Assembly (NCBI GenBank): GCA_963853835.1
Contig: OY970826.1
Span: 76,936,929-77,000,928, forward strand
Length of the DNA stretch: 64,000 nt
Source of the DNA: Calendula officinalis
Lineage: Eukaryota > Streptophyta > Magnoliopsida > Asterales > Asteraceae
Direction: 5' to 3'
Under the pieces are notes generated by a model. That model did no database searches, had not been told where the DNA came from, and saw only the letters and a program-made list of their open reading frames with translations. The position numbers and the translations under genes are program-made. Positions 10,670 through 30,547 of this stretch are shown here, piece by piece (position 1 is the first letter of the stretch; the number at the start of each line of letters is the position of its first letter).

Positions 10670-11211
10670 AAAAACGACGAAATTAAGGAATTTTTATATG
10701 TTAAGTCTATGTTTGTAGTTTGATGTTTTTATGAGATTTGATGATTGTATGAATAACTCTTGTTGGTTTTTTAATAAAGCAAGTTCAATTGGTTCACAAT
10801 AATGTTATAATGTACAATTTATAATGCATGATGTACGTGTTATTAAAGCATTGCCATGCCGGGTCTCGATCATTCACCATTTGGAAGTGTTTAGAGGTAT
10901 ATTTCAAAACTAATTGCGTGAAATCAAATAATCACGGCCAAATAATTACTCGTAATTTGTTTTTGTTTTTTTGAAATACAAATCAATCTATGTAACCAGA
11001 TATGTATGTGATAGTCTAGTGGTAAAAGCTCTCAAATAACTTTTCAGAAGTTACAGTTCAATCCCTATGTGAGAAAACATTTACCAAATGGTCACCAAAA
11101 AACAGATCCGACAACGGTTAGGCTGCGCAATCATAACTATATAATCATAACTATTATATAATCAAAATCAATTTATCAACACAAAATAATGAAATATAGT
11201 AAAATACAACC
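10670..11211. other. Spacer between two convergent genes
   Basis: This spacer holds the 3' flanks of the A/B barrel gene (+) and the phosphatase gene (-). AT-rich; apart from the tRNA-like segment listed separately, nothing is recognisable. Confidence 0.4.
11005..11070 (+). repeat. tRNA-derived SINE head or tRNA relic
   Basis: TAGTCTAGTGG at 11012-11022 matches the RNA polymerase III A box, and GTTCAATCC at 11056-11064 matches the B box, spaced as in tRNA genes. No complete cloverleaf with acceptor stem forms, so this is more likely a SINE fragment than a working tRNA gene. Confidence 0.45.
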
Positions 11212-14200
11212 TTAAAATTCTTCATCATCTTGTGTTGGTCGAGTAATCGGAATCGACCACCGACCAAGATGTGCAGTATAATTTATACATCTAACAACAC
11301 TTCTTCCAAACGGGCCATCTGGAAAATCAATGACACTGATGCTACCAGCATCAAGATGAAACGATCCTAGCCACTCGTTTGTTAGATTCAAACAATGCCC
11401 TAATAATCCAATATTAACAATGGGATGACTAACTGTTACCACAACATTTTCGGGCTCGGATTCGTTATCTAACTCGTGTAATAATGATTGCCAGGCTGTA
11501 CCGGCCCGATCCCACATTTCTGTTAATAATTCGTCTTCAAATTGGTTAAACCAGCCCGATTGCAGACTTGATGTGTTTATTGATACCTGTTGTAGACAAT
11601 AAAGGAGTAATAAAAATTAAAAAAATGAATTAACTGAAAAATGAAGAAAAAAATACTTGCCTTTTTTGAACGGTTAAGGATGTCTTGAAAATCGAGATTT
11701 TTTAACTGTTTTGTTTCCACATATCGTGGAATACAGTCAGCACCAAGACAATCGGCTGCTTCTTGAACCTTTATTTATGTGAGATTAATCACTTAGATTA
11801 ATATGAAAAAACAAATGATCCTCATAAACAGAGTTGACAATTTTGACCCGTTTTACTCACAAATGGGTTGATTTAGGTTGTGTTTTATACATAATGGGTC
11901 AAACATGTTAAGCTAAAAAATTAACTAAAATAATGGTTTTTTACAATTGTCCCTGTTTTGTAATTCTTTTTTTTTGTCCAATTGGGTTATTAAAAGTTTT
12001 TGCAAAGATATATATTGTTTAAAAAATGATAATTTTCATAAAAAGGTTACATTTATATATAAAAAATTTATTTTTTTTAATAATCCAAAAGTTTCTTAGT
12101 TATATATAATGCCTAAATATAACAAATGTAAAAGTAAGCTTCCGGAAACAAGACTTACACGAGCAATTGCATTAGCTGTTTCAGTTGATACAAATTTAGG
12201 GCTGCTAACTATCGATTTAACCTTCAAATCAAGAAGCAATTCTGCTGTTTTTTGTGACTGTCATTTTATAAAACAATTTATTAGAATATAATATTAATTT
12301 CTTGCATTTAACACATCAAAAAAACCTAATTTATACCTGTATAGTTCCAAGCATGTCCATAGATGTGTCATCAGGACCAGAATTGCTAGCCTGTTTATAA
12401 AAATAACATCAAACACTAAATAATAAATCTACGAAATATAATATTATATTATTATTGCAAAAAATCGTATCAGATTAATGTTAAATAACAGATTTTATCA
12501 GTTGCTTGGAATTTACCTGTGATGATCCATGACAGACAAGAACGATCCGTTTACTGGCTTTCCTGCCAGCAGAGCTTCCGGAAGCAATAGGCGAGCTTGG
12601 AGTCTGCGCATAATTTTTTTATATTATTTTATTTTTTACGTAAAAGACCATAAAATGTAAAATGATGCTAGATTAACTGATTATTTTATGACAATGTAGA
12701 AAAGCAATAGATTTATTTGAAAATGTCATAAAATTGCACAATATACTGTAAACGATAATTTTTGGTAATTATAACTTTTAAGGTCCATTTTGGCAATTAC
12801 AAATTTTGAGCCAGCCTACTTTGGTAGTTAAAGCTTTTTACGTCTTTATCTGGTAGTTATCAGAAGTGTTTTTTTTTTTTTTCCTTTTGGTTTTTAAAGC
12901 TATTTTCTTGTAATTACCAAAAACAAATCACTAGCCTAAAGTATATTGCTATTTTATGGCATTTCTCCTATAAATAAGGTAAATTACCTGATTTAATCGG
13001 TTAAGACATATATATGGAGATCCACCCTCGGGTCGTGGGACAAAATCTAGCACACTTACACCACAGTTACTTTGAAGTAAAATCCTGAAGTACTCTGTTC
13101 CTAACCCTGAAAATTAAATAAAATAAAAAATATTAAAAAGAAATTATATTCACACTAAAAAAATGTAGTGGGGTGATTTCGACCCGTTTATAGATGAATC
13201 CATCGATTTTGGTTATACTTTTTGGCTAACTGTCCAAAAGAATAACCAATATGTAAACGGGTCAAACGGGCCAAAAGTTGCCAAAGTGAATTCAAAATGC
13301 ATAAAATCTCCTAAATCGTTTTATACAAAATTAAACTAATATGTAAAATATATAATTTTTGTAATCAGCCCGACCCGACCCCCGTTTTGACTCTAGAAAT
13401 GGAAAATAAAAAATACCCATTGCTGTAGCAATAAGAGCCTGATTAACAGCATTATGAGCAACCACAAGAACTGATCTGCTGTCATGAACCAATATTTTTT
13501 TCCAACAACTACTTGCTCGGTCCCACAATTCTCTTACCGGATAATGACCATCTATATTGAAATTTGGAGCATCTTTTTGCCATTTACCAAAAGCCTCACC
13601 AAATTTTGATATACCTTCATGCTTTAACAAACCCTAAAATACATAAAATTGTTATATAACACTTTTAAGTTTTAAGCACCAATTTAATAAATTTGGTAAA
13701 TATTTCATCTTCATACTAACTTGAAATGAGTATAAGTCAATCTCCCTTAAGTCAGAATCAGTTAGGATTTCTTCCTCCCGAGAATCCCATATAACTTCAG
13801 CAGTTCTTTTTGATCTTTTTAAGGGACTGCAAATTGAATTACATTTTGACTTAAGGAAATCAGCAAAATGTTGAAATTATAATGTTTTGACTTCAAAAGT
13901 CAACATGATTTTGTGACCAAACGAGTAATGCTTATAATTCGAAGCCCTAATTTCATCAATTTAAGTGTGAAATGACAAAACATGATGAACGTAAACCTGG
14001 AGAAACATATATCAAATGAATCATCGAGAAGCATTTGGCGGGAAGTCTCAGCTTGAGCTTCTCCTTTCTGAGTAAGAATCGAAAAATCGGAGCTCCCTTG
14101 GATCCTACCTTCTGCATTCCACGTGCTTTGTCCGTGCCTCACCAAAACCACTCGTTTTGCGACCTTCAACGGCGGAAAGGAAACTAAACCGCTCACTGTC

Positions 14201-14391
14201 GAACTCAATTCCCGATCACCGTCGGCCTCCGGTGATGATGACGTGTCGAGTTCTTTAAGGCTTGAAGATGATGATCGAACTGCGAAGGAACTGATTTCGA
14301 TCGGTTTGAAGTCGCGGAAGAGTAGATTAGCGTTTCTACGGTGGAGGAGGAGTTGGTTGCCGCCGGCGAGTGGAAGTCCGGCGGAAAGCAT
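11212..14391 (-). CDS. Probable 2-carboxy-D-arabinitol-1-phosphatase, chloroplastic (tandem histidine phosphatase domains)
   Basis: Nine exons on the minus strand: 13997-14391, 13721-13826, 13417-13633, 12988-13106, 12517-12603, 12337-12390, 12159-12257, 11661-11768 and 11212-11586. They total 1560 bp, or 519 residues. The serine-rich N-terminus looks like a chloroplast transit peptide. Domain 1 has the phosphohistidine motif VRHGQSTWN (His86) and the second catalytic His in VVAHN (His227). Domain 2 has VCHGSS (residues 302-307) instead of RHG, plus TVSHP. The family (phosphoglycerate mutase superfamily; Arabidopsis At5g22620) includes the enzyme that removes phosphate from the Rubisco inhibitor CA1P in the stroma. 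Assignment of that substrate here is by homology only. Intron 8 starts with GC rather than GT (AAG|GCAAGT). Confidence 0.88.
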
Positions 14392-15007
14392 AGTTTTTGG
14401 CGGTTAAAAAAAGTAATAAGAATTGTATGGTTACCGTTGGTTCTATCGTTGTAACACAAAACGGCTTCCTATCATATTGTTATCATAGGCCTACAACAGC
14501 ACAATAGATATTTTCAATAATCAAATCGTCAGCTTGACTAGAGCGATAACTGAGAATATAAATCATGATTGAGGAACGAATAAATAACGATTTTAACCGA
14601 ACTGATAACCGGATTTTTCCAATTTACTTTGACATTATTTGAACAAAATTTTAGAAGAATAGAATATAAAGTTGATCATAGACTTCCGATCTAGACAATC
14701 AAAGTATACCCAAAGAACTTTTTAGTGATAACTTAAAATTCAATGTGCATTTATCTAACTCATTTTGATTATTATAGACGTGAAAAGGTAAATTACATTA
14801 GGGTAAAATGATCTTTTACACTGCAAATCACTTATTTATCAATTTTTATATTACAATTACTACTCTAAAAAAGTTAGATTCCGTTGCAGCTAAACAACCC
14901 CAAAATATCAGTCTAAAAATCCTTGTTACAATAAGCTTCAAGGTGTACATAAGCTTGAACATATTCATTACTCAACAGTAACTATTTATAAGTCTCGACA
15001 TTTAGAA

Positions 15008-15085
15008 ATAAAAGACTCAATTAGAGGACTAAAACAACATGCAGACATAAAAGACTCAATTAGAGGACTAAAACAACATGCAGAA
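15008..15085. repeat. 39-bp tandem duplication
   Basis: Two copies of a 39-bp unit starting ATAAAAGACTCAATTAG lie head to tail at 15008-15046 and 15047-15085, differing only at the last base. The position is downstream of U2AF35, possibly in its 3' untranslated region. Confidence 0.8.
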
Positions 15086-15517
15086 TACGCCTTTTAATAA
15101 CTTTTTGTCTTTAGTGCCCTGCAAATGCCTGTTACACGAGCATCAAAACAATCACCTGTACATAATTCACAGTAAAAATATAGTTAAGACTTCAGACTAA
15201 ATATCATTGTAATTCTTGTTTACAACCTCAGACCTGCAAACTGCATAAAGTCAAATCATGTATCAAAAGTCTAAGAAAACATGAAAGATATCGAGTAATA
15301 AAATCTAAAAAAGTTCACCTAGTAATGAAACGTTGTAATCACAGATAACCTGACTGCAAAAACTTTAAACTTGTTGAACAAAACTATCACACAAAAAAGT
15401 ATGCTTTCTCTTCAAATGGGTTGATTGATTCAGGTTATATAAAAAATATTTAATATTGAACTATGATGCCAATATATTATGCGTCATATGGGTTATAAAC
15501 GCATGCATATAAAAATG

Positions 15518-15751
15518 TAGAGTAAATTACAGTAATTGTCCTTGTGGTCTTTGCCAAACGCCTGAGGGTATTTCAGTCTTTTTCCAAATGTGTTTGGCAC
15601 GTGATAATGTTTAACATGGGAAAATAGACGCAACTTGACAGAAAAATAAAGGAAAAATGAGGACCACATGGACAAAAAACCAGGGGAAAAAGTTTCGGGA
15701 CAAAACTAGAAAAAGATAAAGACCACAAGACAATTTCTGTAATTTACTCTA
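15518..15751. mobile_element. MITE with TAGAGTAAATTAC ends, copy 1
   Basis: The 234-bp element has terminal inverted repeats of about 38 bp. The left starts TAGAGTAAATTACAGTAATT and the right, inverted, starts TAGAGTAAATTACAGAAATT; both continue into GTC..TGTGGTCTTT. A related element with the same ends lies at 62990-63297 in POP1, and a decayed one at about 23716 in the DDT gene. Confidence 0.75.
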
Positions 15752-16160
15752 AAATGAATTAATTAAAAATCAGGCAATGACGGTATTTTGAGAAATCCAA
15801 ATGAAAGAAGTGTAAACCTGCACACCACCTGCAAAGTGCAAATGGGCAATAAGACCCAGCATCGTTTTGATCCAAACAAACATGGGTTTTCCAGTCCAAG
15901 ATAACAAACTACTTTTACATTTGTCCACTTGAGTCATTAAAAACTTTTTAAATCAATCACTTTTTTATATATAAATTTAACATTTTTTATGTGTCATCTT
16001 TTTTATTGCATGAAAAATCTTATAATGATCAAATTGGGACAGAGCGTAAAAGTAAGTTGTTATTCTAAGCACAAAAGAATAATTTATACCCAAGGATAAA
16101 AAATAAAGTCAATTTCAGGAAGAAAAAAATAACTTACCAGAAACTACACACATAACCAAC

Positions 16161-18232
16161 TCACTGCTGATTATAGCACCCATCACCATCAGTTTGGGGC
16201 CCGCCAACTTTTGTTTCTTGTTCCCTTTGTCTATTCCATTGTTCAATTTTGGCCCGTCTTTCTTCACTGCCTTCTCTAACTGGACTACGATTTTGTCTTT
16301 TAGTACCACTGTCAGACCTATGAATCGGGCTCGTGCTCCTGTGTCTCCTGGACCGACTCTCGTGGTGGCGGGCCCGTTCCCGGTCCCTGTCCACGTCATC
16401 ATATCTTCGACTATGACTGTGGGCCCCACCGTGCCCTCGTTCCTCATAGCTTCTGTGTCTGTATGGACTTCTGCTTCTGCTACGGCTGTGCCTTCGTCTG
16501 TACCTACCGAATAAATCCCGCCTCAATTCCCTGTCAAATTACAACAAAAATTAAGTCAAAGCATATCAACGTGTTTTCTGTTAATCGAGTTTAGTTTAAA
16601 TCTTTTCTAGAAAAGTGTCCAATTTTCACAGGTGAAAAGTCAACATTTGACCTGCCGATCTGTTTGAGATGCATAAAGTTGCAGTAACCGCCCCGGTTAC
16701 AAGTATTCTCCTCATATTGCCCGCAAGTGGCTTCTCGAAAATCGGTCACAGGTGAAAAGTCAACAATGATAGGGCGGCCTGCATAAAATTGCCAGATACA
16801 TTCATATAAGTTATTATCAATAAAAAAATTAATAATAATACTAATAATAACAAGAAAGATTATAAACATAAATGCAACATAGGGAGTAAAATCATTAAAA
16901 TATACACCTGCATAATATCTTCCAGTAAGATTTTGTAGTGCTTTTGCTGCATACTCTTCCTCCCTAAACTGAACATATACATTTCCCACCTGTTTAGGCA
17001 GCATAAACATGTTAAGCATCATCATAAAAAAACATGACTCTAACATGTCATGTTTATGCAATATAAGCACATGGTTAACAAAAAGGTTTTTCTACAAGAT
17101 ACAAATGTTATAACTTGTAATCAATACTTGATCATAAGATATAACGAATTAACAATAAATGAAAAAATAATAGAGGTTTACCATATGATCAGCCAAATTA
17201 TCACAAACATTCAAGCTCTCAATCTCCCCATACTTGTTCAGTTCTTCAAAGAGGTCTTCATAGAAATCCTACACATTCATCAAAAGAAACTCAGTAACTC
17301 TTGTAATATTTATTTTACCAGATATAAAATGACAGCTACTAATAGAAAACTCAAATCCTTGCAATGAAACATAACATAAACATGTAAGCGAAGAACAAAT
17401 ATGCTAACTCGTGTAAACAAGTCGAGCTTCTATCGAGCTTGAGCTTATAAGGGATCTAATTGAGCCTTTCGAGCCTTATGCCATATGGAAACTGTAATAA
17501 GTATGTATATATAAACTGAAATTTGCAAATGATACTAATGTAATAATATATTGTTTTTATTCTTTTTTAAAAGTATTATTGACTTAATTTGTATTTGAAA
17601 TAAGCTTTGTTATGGAATGTAATTTGATTCTTAACATGTTTTATATACAAGTTGAGCTCGAGGCGAGCTCAAGCTGCTATATTCGTATGCAGCCCTAGTC
17701 CTACATCAACACCACTTACAGCACGATGTTAATTAACATTCAGCAAAAAGTACCACCTTAGCATATATCAACATCATAATACAAACAAAAACTGCAAAAA
17801 AAACACTGTACAATATGATAATAACCGATATTACACAAAGCGCCAACTACTAAACTGATCATGTTAAAACATAAACAGAGAAGTATAAATTTAGCACGCA
17901 AAATCAAAAATTAGAACTCCTGAACGAAGATTGCATACGAGATCGGGACAGTAGAACTGATTAAAGAACAGGTAATACAAAAATCAGATTACTACCTCGA
18001 AATGATCCTGAATTTTGCGAGGATCGATAGGTTGACCCTGAGCATCAACACCAGGTGTGATCATATCTGGACGTTGGTACATGTTCGACAGCAATAACGT
18101 AGGGCTAACGCTAGGTTTAGTGTGAAGTCTGGAACAACGATCTCCATGCCTACAAGCTCCGATTTTGAAATAAAACGGGCAATTCACTCTATCTTTCTCC
18201 GTTCCGAATATCGATGCCAAATGCTCCGCCAT
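16161..18232 (-). CDS. U2AF35: Splicing factor U2AF small subunit (U2AF35)
   Basis: Five exons on the minus strand (17996-18232, 17182-17268, 16908-16989, 16652-16778, 16161-16530) total 903 bp and encode 300 residues. The protein recognises the AG of 3' splice sites in the nucleus as the partner of U2AF65. It starts [20 protein letters not shown] and has zinc finger 1 (Cys18, Cys27, Cys33, His37). The U2AF-homology motif follows, with NVYVQF as its RNP-like strand. Zinc finger 2 (Cys154, Cys162, Cys168, His172) precedes an Arg/Ser-rich tail from about residue 185 containing RSRSRSPYR. Order and length match plant U2AF35a/b. Zinc finger 2 reads CGQYEEN where the Arabidopsis proteins, as I recall, have CRQYEEN. 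The start is supported by the near-invariant N-terminus. tRNA-Leu lies 186 bp upstream, divergently. Confidence 0.95.
17395..17702. mobile_element. Possible non-autonomous hAT remnant in U2AF35 intron 1
   Basis: The minus strand from about 17698 reads TAGGGCTGCATACGAATA, resembling the end sequence of a common plant hAT group. Both ends are rich in GAGCTCGA and GAGCTTGAGC words, which look like subterminal repeats. I cannot define a clean left terminus or target duplication. Confidence 0.4.
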
Positions 18233-18418
18233 TGATGAATAGATTGAACGTTAATTCGGTTCTAAGGTTTCTGCTTTCTCTCTGGCTCTGGAAATGGGGG
18301 AAGTGTTGAACTAAAAATAATCGGGTAGGGATACATGGACGGCTTCTAGATCTTTCTGTTGGAGATTCATTGTTCTTTGATATGATTAATGGTTGTTGGG
18401 AAACAAAGTCATCAAATT

Positions 18419-18500
18419 GGTGGTTTGCCCGAGTGGTTAAGGGGGAAGACTTAAGATCTTCTGCACATAAGTGCGCGTGGGTTCGAACCCACAGCCACCA
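18419..18500 (+). tRNA. trnL-UAA (nuclear): tRNA-Leu (anticodon TAA)
   Basis: The acceptor stem GGTGGTT pairs with AGCCACC (one G-U pair), followed by discriminator A. The D-arm contains GAGTGGTTAAGG. The anticodon stem GAAGA/TCTTC encloses loop CTTAAGA, giving anticodon TAA. A long variable arm (TGCAC/GTGCG), typical of tRNA-Leu, precedes the T-arm GTGGGTTCGAACCCAC. There is no intron. A T-rich run directly downstream (from 18501) would stop RNA polymerase III. The 3' CCA is partly genome-encoded by coincidence of the acceptor stem. All parts needed for function are visible. Confidence 0.93.
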
Positions 18501-18779
18501 TTTATATTTATATTTTTATTTTTTAATTAAAGAAGTATAAGTTTTTTATAAAAATATATATTTATTTATTTTTAACTAAATTTGTATAAAAACATTTTAT
18601 TTTATTTCTACAAAAATATATATCACATTCAAATCAATAATATATACGTTGTTTATTAAAAATGAAATTTTAATATAGAAAACATAAATTCTCTCTTTTT
18701 TTCCTATTATAACTATCATATTGATGTGTTTGACTAGTAATATATCAAAACCCTAAAATATCGTCTAACAACTAAATTG

Positions 18780-19026
18780 TACTCCCTCCGTCTCACAAAA
18801 AATTCACATTTCCTTTGGGCACAAGTATTTAGGAGATAGTTGATAGTGGGGTCTTTGGTACTATTTTTGATTAAAATATAAGGTTAATTGGAGAGAGAAA
18901 GTGTTTTTAAGAGATAGTTGGTGGTGGGGGCCCATAATAATATTATTATTTAATAGAAATGAGAACTTTTTTATGGGACAAAATTTATGATAGAAATGGG
19001 AACTTTTTTGTGGGACGGAGGGAGTA
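18780..19026. mobile_element. Stowaway MITE, family B
   Basis: The element starts ACTCCCTCCGTCTCACAAAA and ends TTTTGTGGGACGGAGGGAGT, nearly perfect inverted repeats with the CTCCCTCCGT signature of plant Stowaway (Tc1/mariner-derived) MITEs, flanked by TA. Inner copies of the end sequence (TTTATGGGACAAA) also occur. Confidence 0.85.
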
Positions 19027-19941
19027 GTATGATAAGAGTGAACGTATTGATCATTGATTCGTATGTCTACTTTTAACACACTATTTGGATATTGTACAAG
19101 TAAATGTTAATGGAACGATATATCTTGTCCCTTGATGTTGGAGACGTGCTTGACGTTTTGTAAAGCATTTACATGTTTTCAAGGGAGCTTTATTTAACGG
19201 AATTGTAGAAGGTGGAGCACAAGTGTCTTGAATTTTCATCATTTTCTGTATTATTGGATTTGATGTATAGATGAATCATTATCTTCAAGAAAATGCAGTC
19301 AAATATTGTCTAGAGCCTTAAAGTATCATTTTTTTAGTGGATGAATTGTATAAGCATCTTCTGTCGTAATCTGACCCAAGACAAAAGAGTAAGAAGGGTA
19401 TAAAACCCCGGTTGAACTGACCGGCCGAATCTAAAAAATCAGTATTTTTTATTCAAATAATCAGATAAGTAAAATAGACACATGAATATTTATACGGATT
19501 TTGGAACTCAGTAATGATTAAGTTAGTCGAAAAACACGTTTTAAAATTTTAAATTTGTTATAGTATTTATTTTGTATGTTTGTAGTTTTTCTTAACATTT
19601 GTACATAATATACATAAGAAATGCATTATGAATCTCAACATTATTGTCATCCAATTCAACCGACCGACTAATCCAGCCTGACCAATTCAATCGTATTTAG
19701 GACATTTGTGGATTAAACGTAAATAACAGCCTTTTAAGCATTGGTTATATTAAATTTTGCACTTTACACTTTTGATTATTGTTTTTTTATTGTTGATAGC
19801 CACGATAAACAGATTTATGTAGTACCACAATGCATGATTGAAGTTCCATACTTCCATGGCAGTGATTTAAAAAATACGATTGCAAATTGCAACTATATTA
19901 ACACATAATAGTAATCAAAATAATAATAATCAAACATATAA

Positions 19942-20262
19942 ATACTTCCTCCGATTCAAAATAAGTGATACACTTTGGATTTCACGGATTTTGAGGCAAA
20001 AGTTTATAATGATGATTAAATTAGATTAATTGGATGGTTAGTGGGAAATGAGTCCCATATTTTTTGAATAAAGTGGAGTTAATGATGTTTAAAAATAAAA
20101 GTGAGGGTAAATGAGTGTTTTCACTTTGTTAAAGTAGATAGTTAGTGGTGTGGATTCCACTATTTTTTTTGCCAAATAAGGTAATTTTTTAAAGTGTATC
20201 ACTTATTTTGATACACCCTAAAAAGGAAAGTTTATCACTTATTTTGAATCGGAGGAAGTATA
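19942..20262. mobile_element. Stowaway-like MITE, family A, copy 2
   Basis: The element starts TACTTCCTCCGATTCAAAAT and ends ATTTTGAATCGGAGGAAGTA, perfect inverted ends flanked by TA. Length and interior match the copies at 9407-9725 and 54043-54348. Confidence 0.85.
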
Positions 20263-22061
20263 AATTATTTTATATTTTCTAATTAAACAAAAAAAAAAAA
20301 AAACACACGCTTTCAAATCTCATACGAATAGGCGGGTAAAGTAATACCACATCCAAATTGTTCCCGCCAAAATCCTAATCGGTTTACTTGTTCCCACTTC
20401 CCATTCGTAGCTCAAAACTTAAAAGCCGTACATATTATTTTGTAGGTAACAAAATATAAATAAAACATCCGTTGGGGGTGGCAGTGCGTGGAGTACGAGT
20501 TGACTCAGTAGACTAAATCACAAATTTTATTATCTATTTTCTTCATATTATATTATACTTGTTGCAAAATAAATTCAATACTTTTTTCCCCTTTAGAAAA
20601 ATAAATACATGATTTATTCATCACCGGTATAAAATTTTAAATATGCAATTGAATAATTGTTCATTACTTGTTATCATAATGTACACGCACTGTCACCCAA
20701 AAATATATACGAAGTATTTCGTATATGATATTATTGTATTTTTTTGTATTTTGTTTAATCGGTTAAATAGTTATTTATGGGTTAATTGCCAAGTCCTCGG
20801 ATTATCTACCATAAAGAAGTTTACCCGCAATACCTTATGATTGATCGGAATATATTAATTGTAATCACGTTAAGGTTAAGAAAAGTTGCAAATATGATAT
20901 AGTGATTTGGCTTTTGCCATCATAAAATTGATATAACAATTGATTATATGATATTATTATGTAAGATATAAAAAGTAATAATATAACTTGTGATCAAAAT
21001 ATATTAAAAAAATCTTAATGTGAAGTCTAGAGAAAAATTTAGAACTAGATGCCTCACACGTTATTCCATACCTGCACTTGATCATTTTAATAGATTTTAT
21101 GTCATTAGTCACAAAATAAATACAAAATAAGTTGCAATAAAATGGATATAATATATATATTTTTGTATCCAGTTCATTTTGAATAATGTTTATTTCAACT
21201 TTAATAATTATATAAAATATATATTAACAATTATATTTGTTATAACCATAAAATTTGTACATTTCTTTATTATTCAGACAGTAATTTTTTAATATGTTAT
21301 TATTCAAAGTATTATTTTTAATATACCTTATTAAACTATACTCCCTATAAAAATATAAAAAACAAAATTAGTATTTTTCGTATTAATAATCATTATATTA
21401 TATTAAGAATTAGTAAAACAATCAATGAATTCTATTTAGCTAAAAGAATATAGATGCATAAAAGGAAAATTAGTAAGTATATAGTTTCCAGCTTTTATTG
21501 TTAACGAAAAGAGGGAAAATATTAAACAAATTAAATTTCAAATCCGGAATCGGACGAGTTACGAGTTATCCGACTCGGACGAGTTAAATCTGAAAACCAT
21601 CATCAATATATTGAAGAGTGTGGTACTGAAAACCCCAATATTCGTCTCGTTCGCAGGTTTTTTCTCTAGGGCTAATCTCCACTCTATATCATGAGCGGAT
21701 AACACACTCAAAAACACACACACATATACATACGCATACATACACGTATCCATATTTGATGCAGATGAAACCCTAGGCCAGATTATAGTGGCGGCTAACT
21801 TTTCTTCACGAGGTACGATTTATTTCCGCATCGAATTTTTTCGTTGCAGTTTAAGTTTATGCGAAAACAGAAGTTTGTGCAAAGTATGTTAATTTATGCA
21901 TTTTTAGGTTATTTTATTCGATTTGATTGTGATGATGAGATCTGCGAAAAGCCTAAAAGTTGCGTCATTGTTTTTTGATCTAGGTTTGATCGAATTGTGA
22001 TGCGATGATTTTGCCCTAAAATTTACTGGAAGCTTGATTCGGATCTAAATTCGGGTGGGAA

Positions 22062-29705
<7,644 letters not shown>

Positions 29706-30102
29706 TGACGGTTTTTAAGGGCGAAATCGTCTTTTTACCCGCAAGCAAATTGCTGATGATAGAGTGTGTTTCTGTACAGAGGTGATGATGGTTTAGGGGT
29801 GTTGGTGGTTATTGTTTAGTTGGGTGTATGTTGAGCTTCTAAATGTGTACGGTTTATTAGATTGGATTACTCGATGATGAAAAATATTTGGTTCATATAT
29901 ACTTGTTTTCCCTTGTCGTTTTGTGGGGAAATTTATACCATTTTGTTAGCTCTAAACGAGTCGATAGGTGAGGTTTTTATTGCTTATTGTATTGATTTGG
30001 TTACATGGTTGGTTCGTTTTGTAATTTAACGTGCAAAATGATAAATTTTTTCGAGAAAAAACATGATTACGGATTTACGACCATTTAAATGTTATTGTTT
30101 AC
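29706..30102 (+). other. 3' flank of the DDT/PHD gene
   Basis: This is likely the 3' untranslated region and flank of the DDT gene, up to the target duplication of the retrotransposon at 30103. No other gene is visible. Confidence 0.45.
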
Positions 30103-30107
30103 CAACT

Positions 30108-30486
30108 TGTTATGTGACTGTTAGTGACTGTTATGTAGCAGTTAGAAGAGAAAGTTATATAAGCATTTTTATTAAATAAGAGAATATTTAGTAAACAATT
30201 TTAATAGTGTAAGGAGGTCAAGTGTAACTTTAGTAACAACCCACATGTTCAGTTGGGACAGACGTAATCGTATGCGATCGTCTCCATTGTAAGCTTATAT
30301 CAGGCATTCTTTCTTTTTGAAATCATTATGAACTTTTATGATAATTACTCTCTCTATTCTCTGTTACTTTCTCTCAATTGTTATTTTGTAATCTCTCATC
30401 GTTGAAGTTGATTCTTCAATCATTCAATTCCCACGGTGTTAGGTTGAATCAACCATCAAACTCGTTTTCGGTCTTGGTTCATCACA
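30108..30486 (+). repeat. 5' LTR of the Reina-like element (379 bp)
   Basis: Begins TGTTATGTGACTG and ends GGTTCATCACA. Relative to the 3' LTR it carries a 10-bp tandem duplication (GTGACTGTTA, about 30120) and, by eye, about 12 base substitutions, mostly transitions, over 369 positions. Confidence 0.92.
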
Positions 30487-30487
30487 T

Positions 30488-30499
30488 TGGTATCAGAGC
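30488..30499 (+). other. Primer-binding site of the Reina-like element
   Basis: TGGTATCAGAGC, complementary to the 3' end of initiator tRNA-Met, starts one base after the 5' LTR. Confidence 0.88.
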
Positions 30500-30547
30500 T
30501 AACGAATTCTCGGTAGCATCATTGTAACGATTGCGATTACACGACAA

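Larger units (their letters stand above)
14392..16160. other. Spacer upstream of the phosphatase and downstream of U2AF35
   Basis: This spacer contains the phosphatase promoter (minus-strand gene starting at 14391) and the 3' region of U2AF35. A 39-bp tandem repeat (15008-15085) and a MITE (15518-15751) lie inside and are listed separately. No convincing open frame is present. Confidence 0.4.
18501..22061. other. Spacer and promoter region of the DDT/PHD gene
   Basis: AT-rich, holding two MITEs (18780-19026, 19942-20262) but no convincing gene. Sequence from about 21540 to 22061 is likely the promoter and 5' untranslated region of the DDT gene. A possible 5'-UTR intron donor (CACGAG|GTACGA) is seen near 21810, but its acceptor is uncertain. 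Confidence 0.4.
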
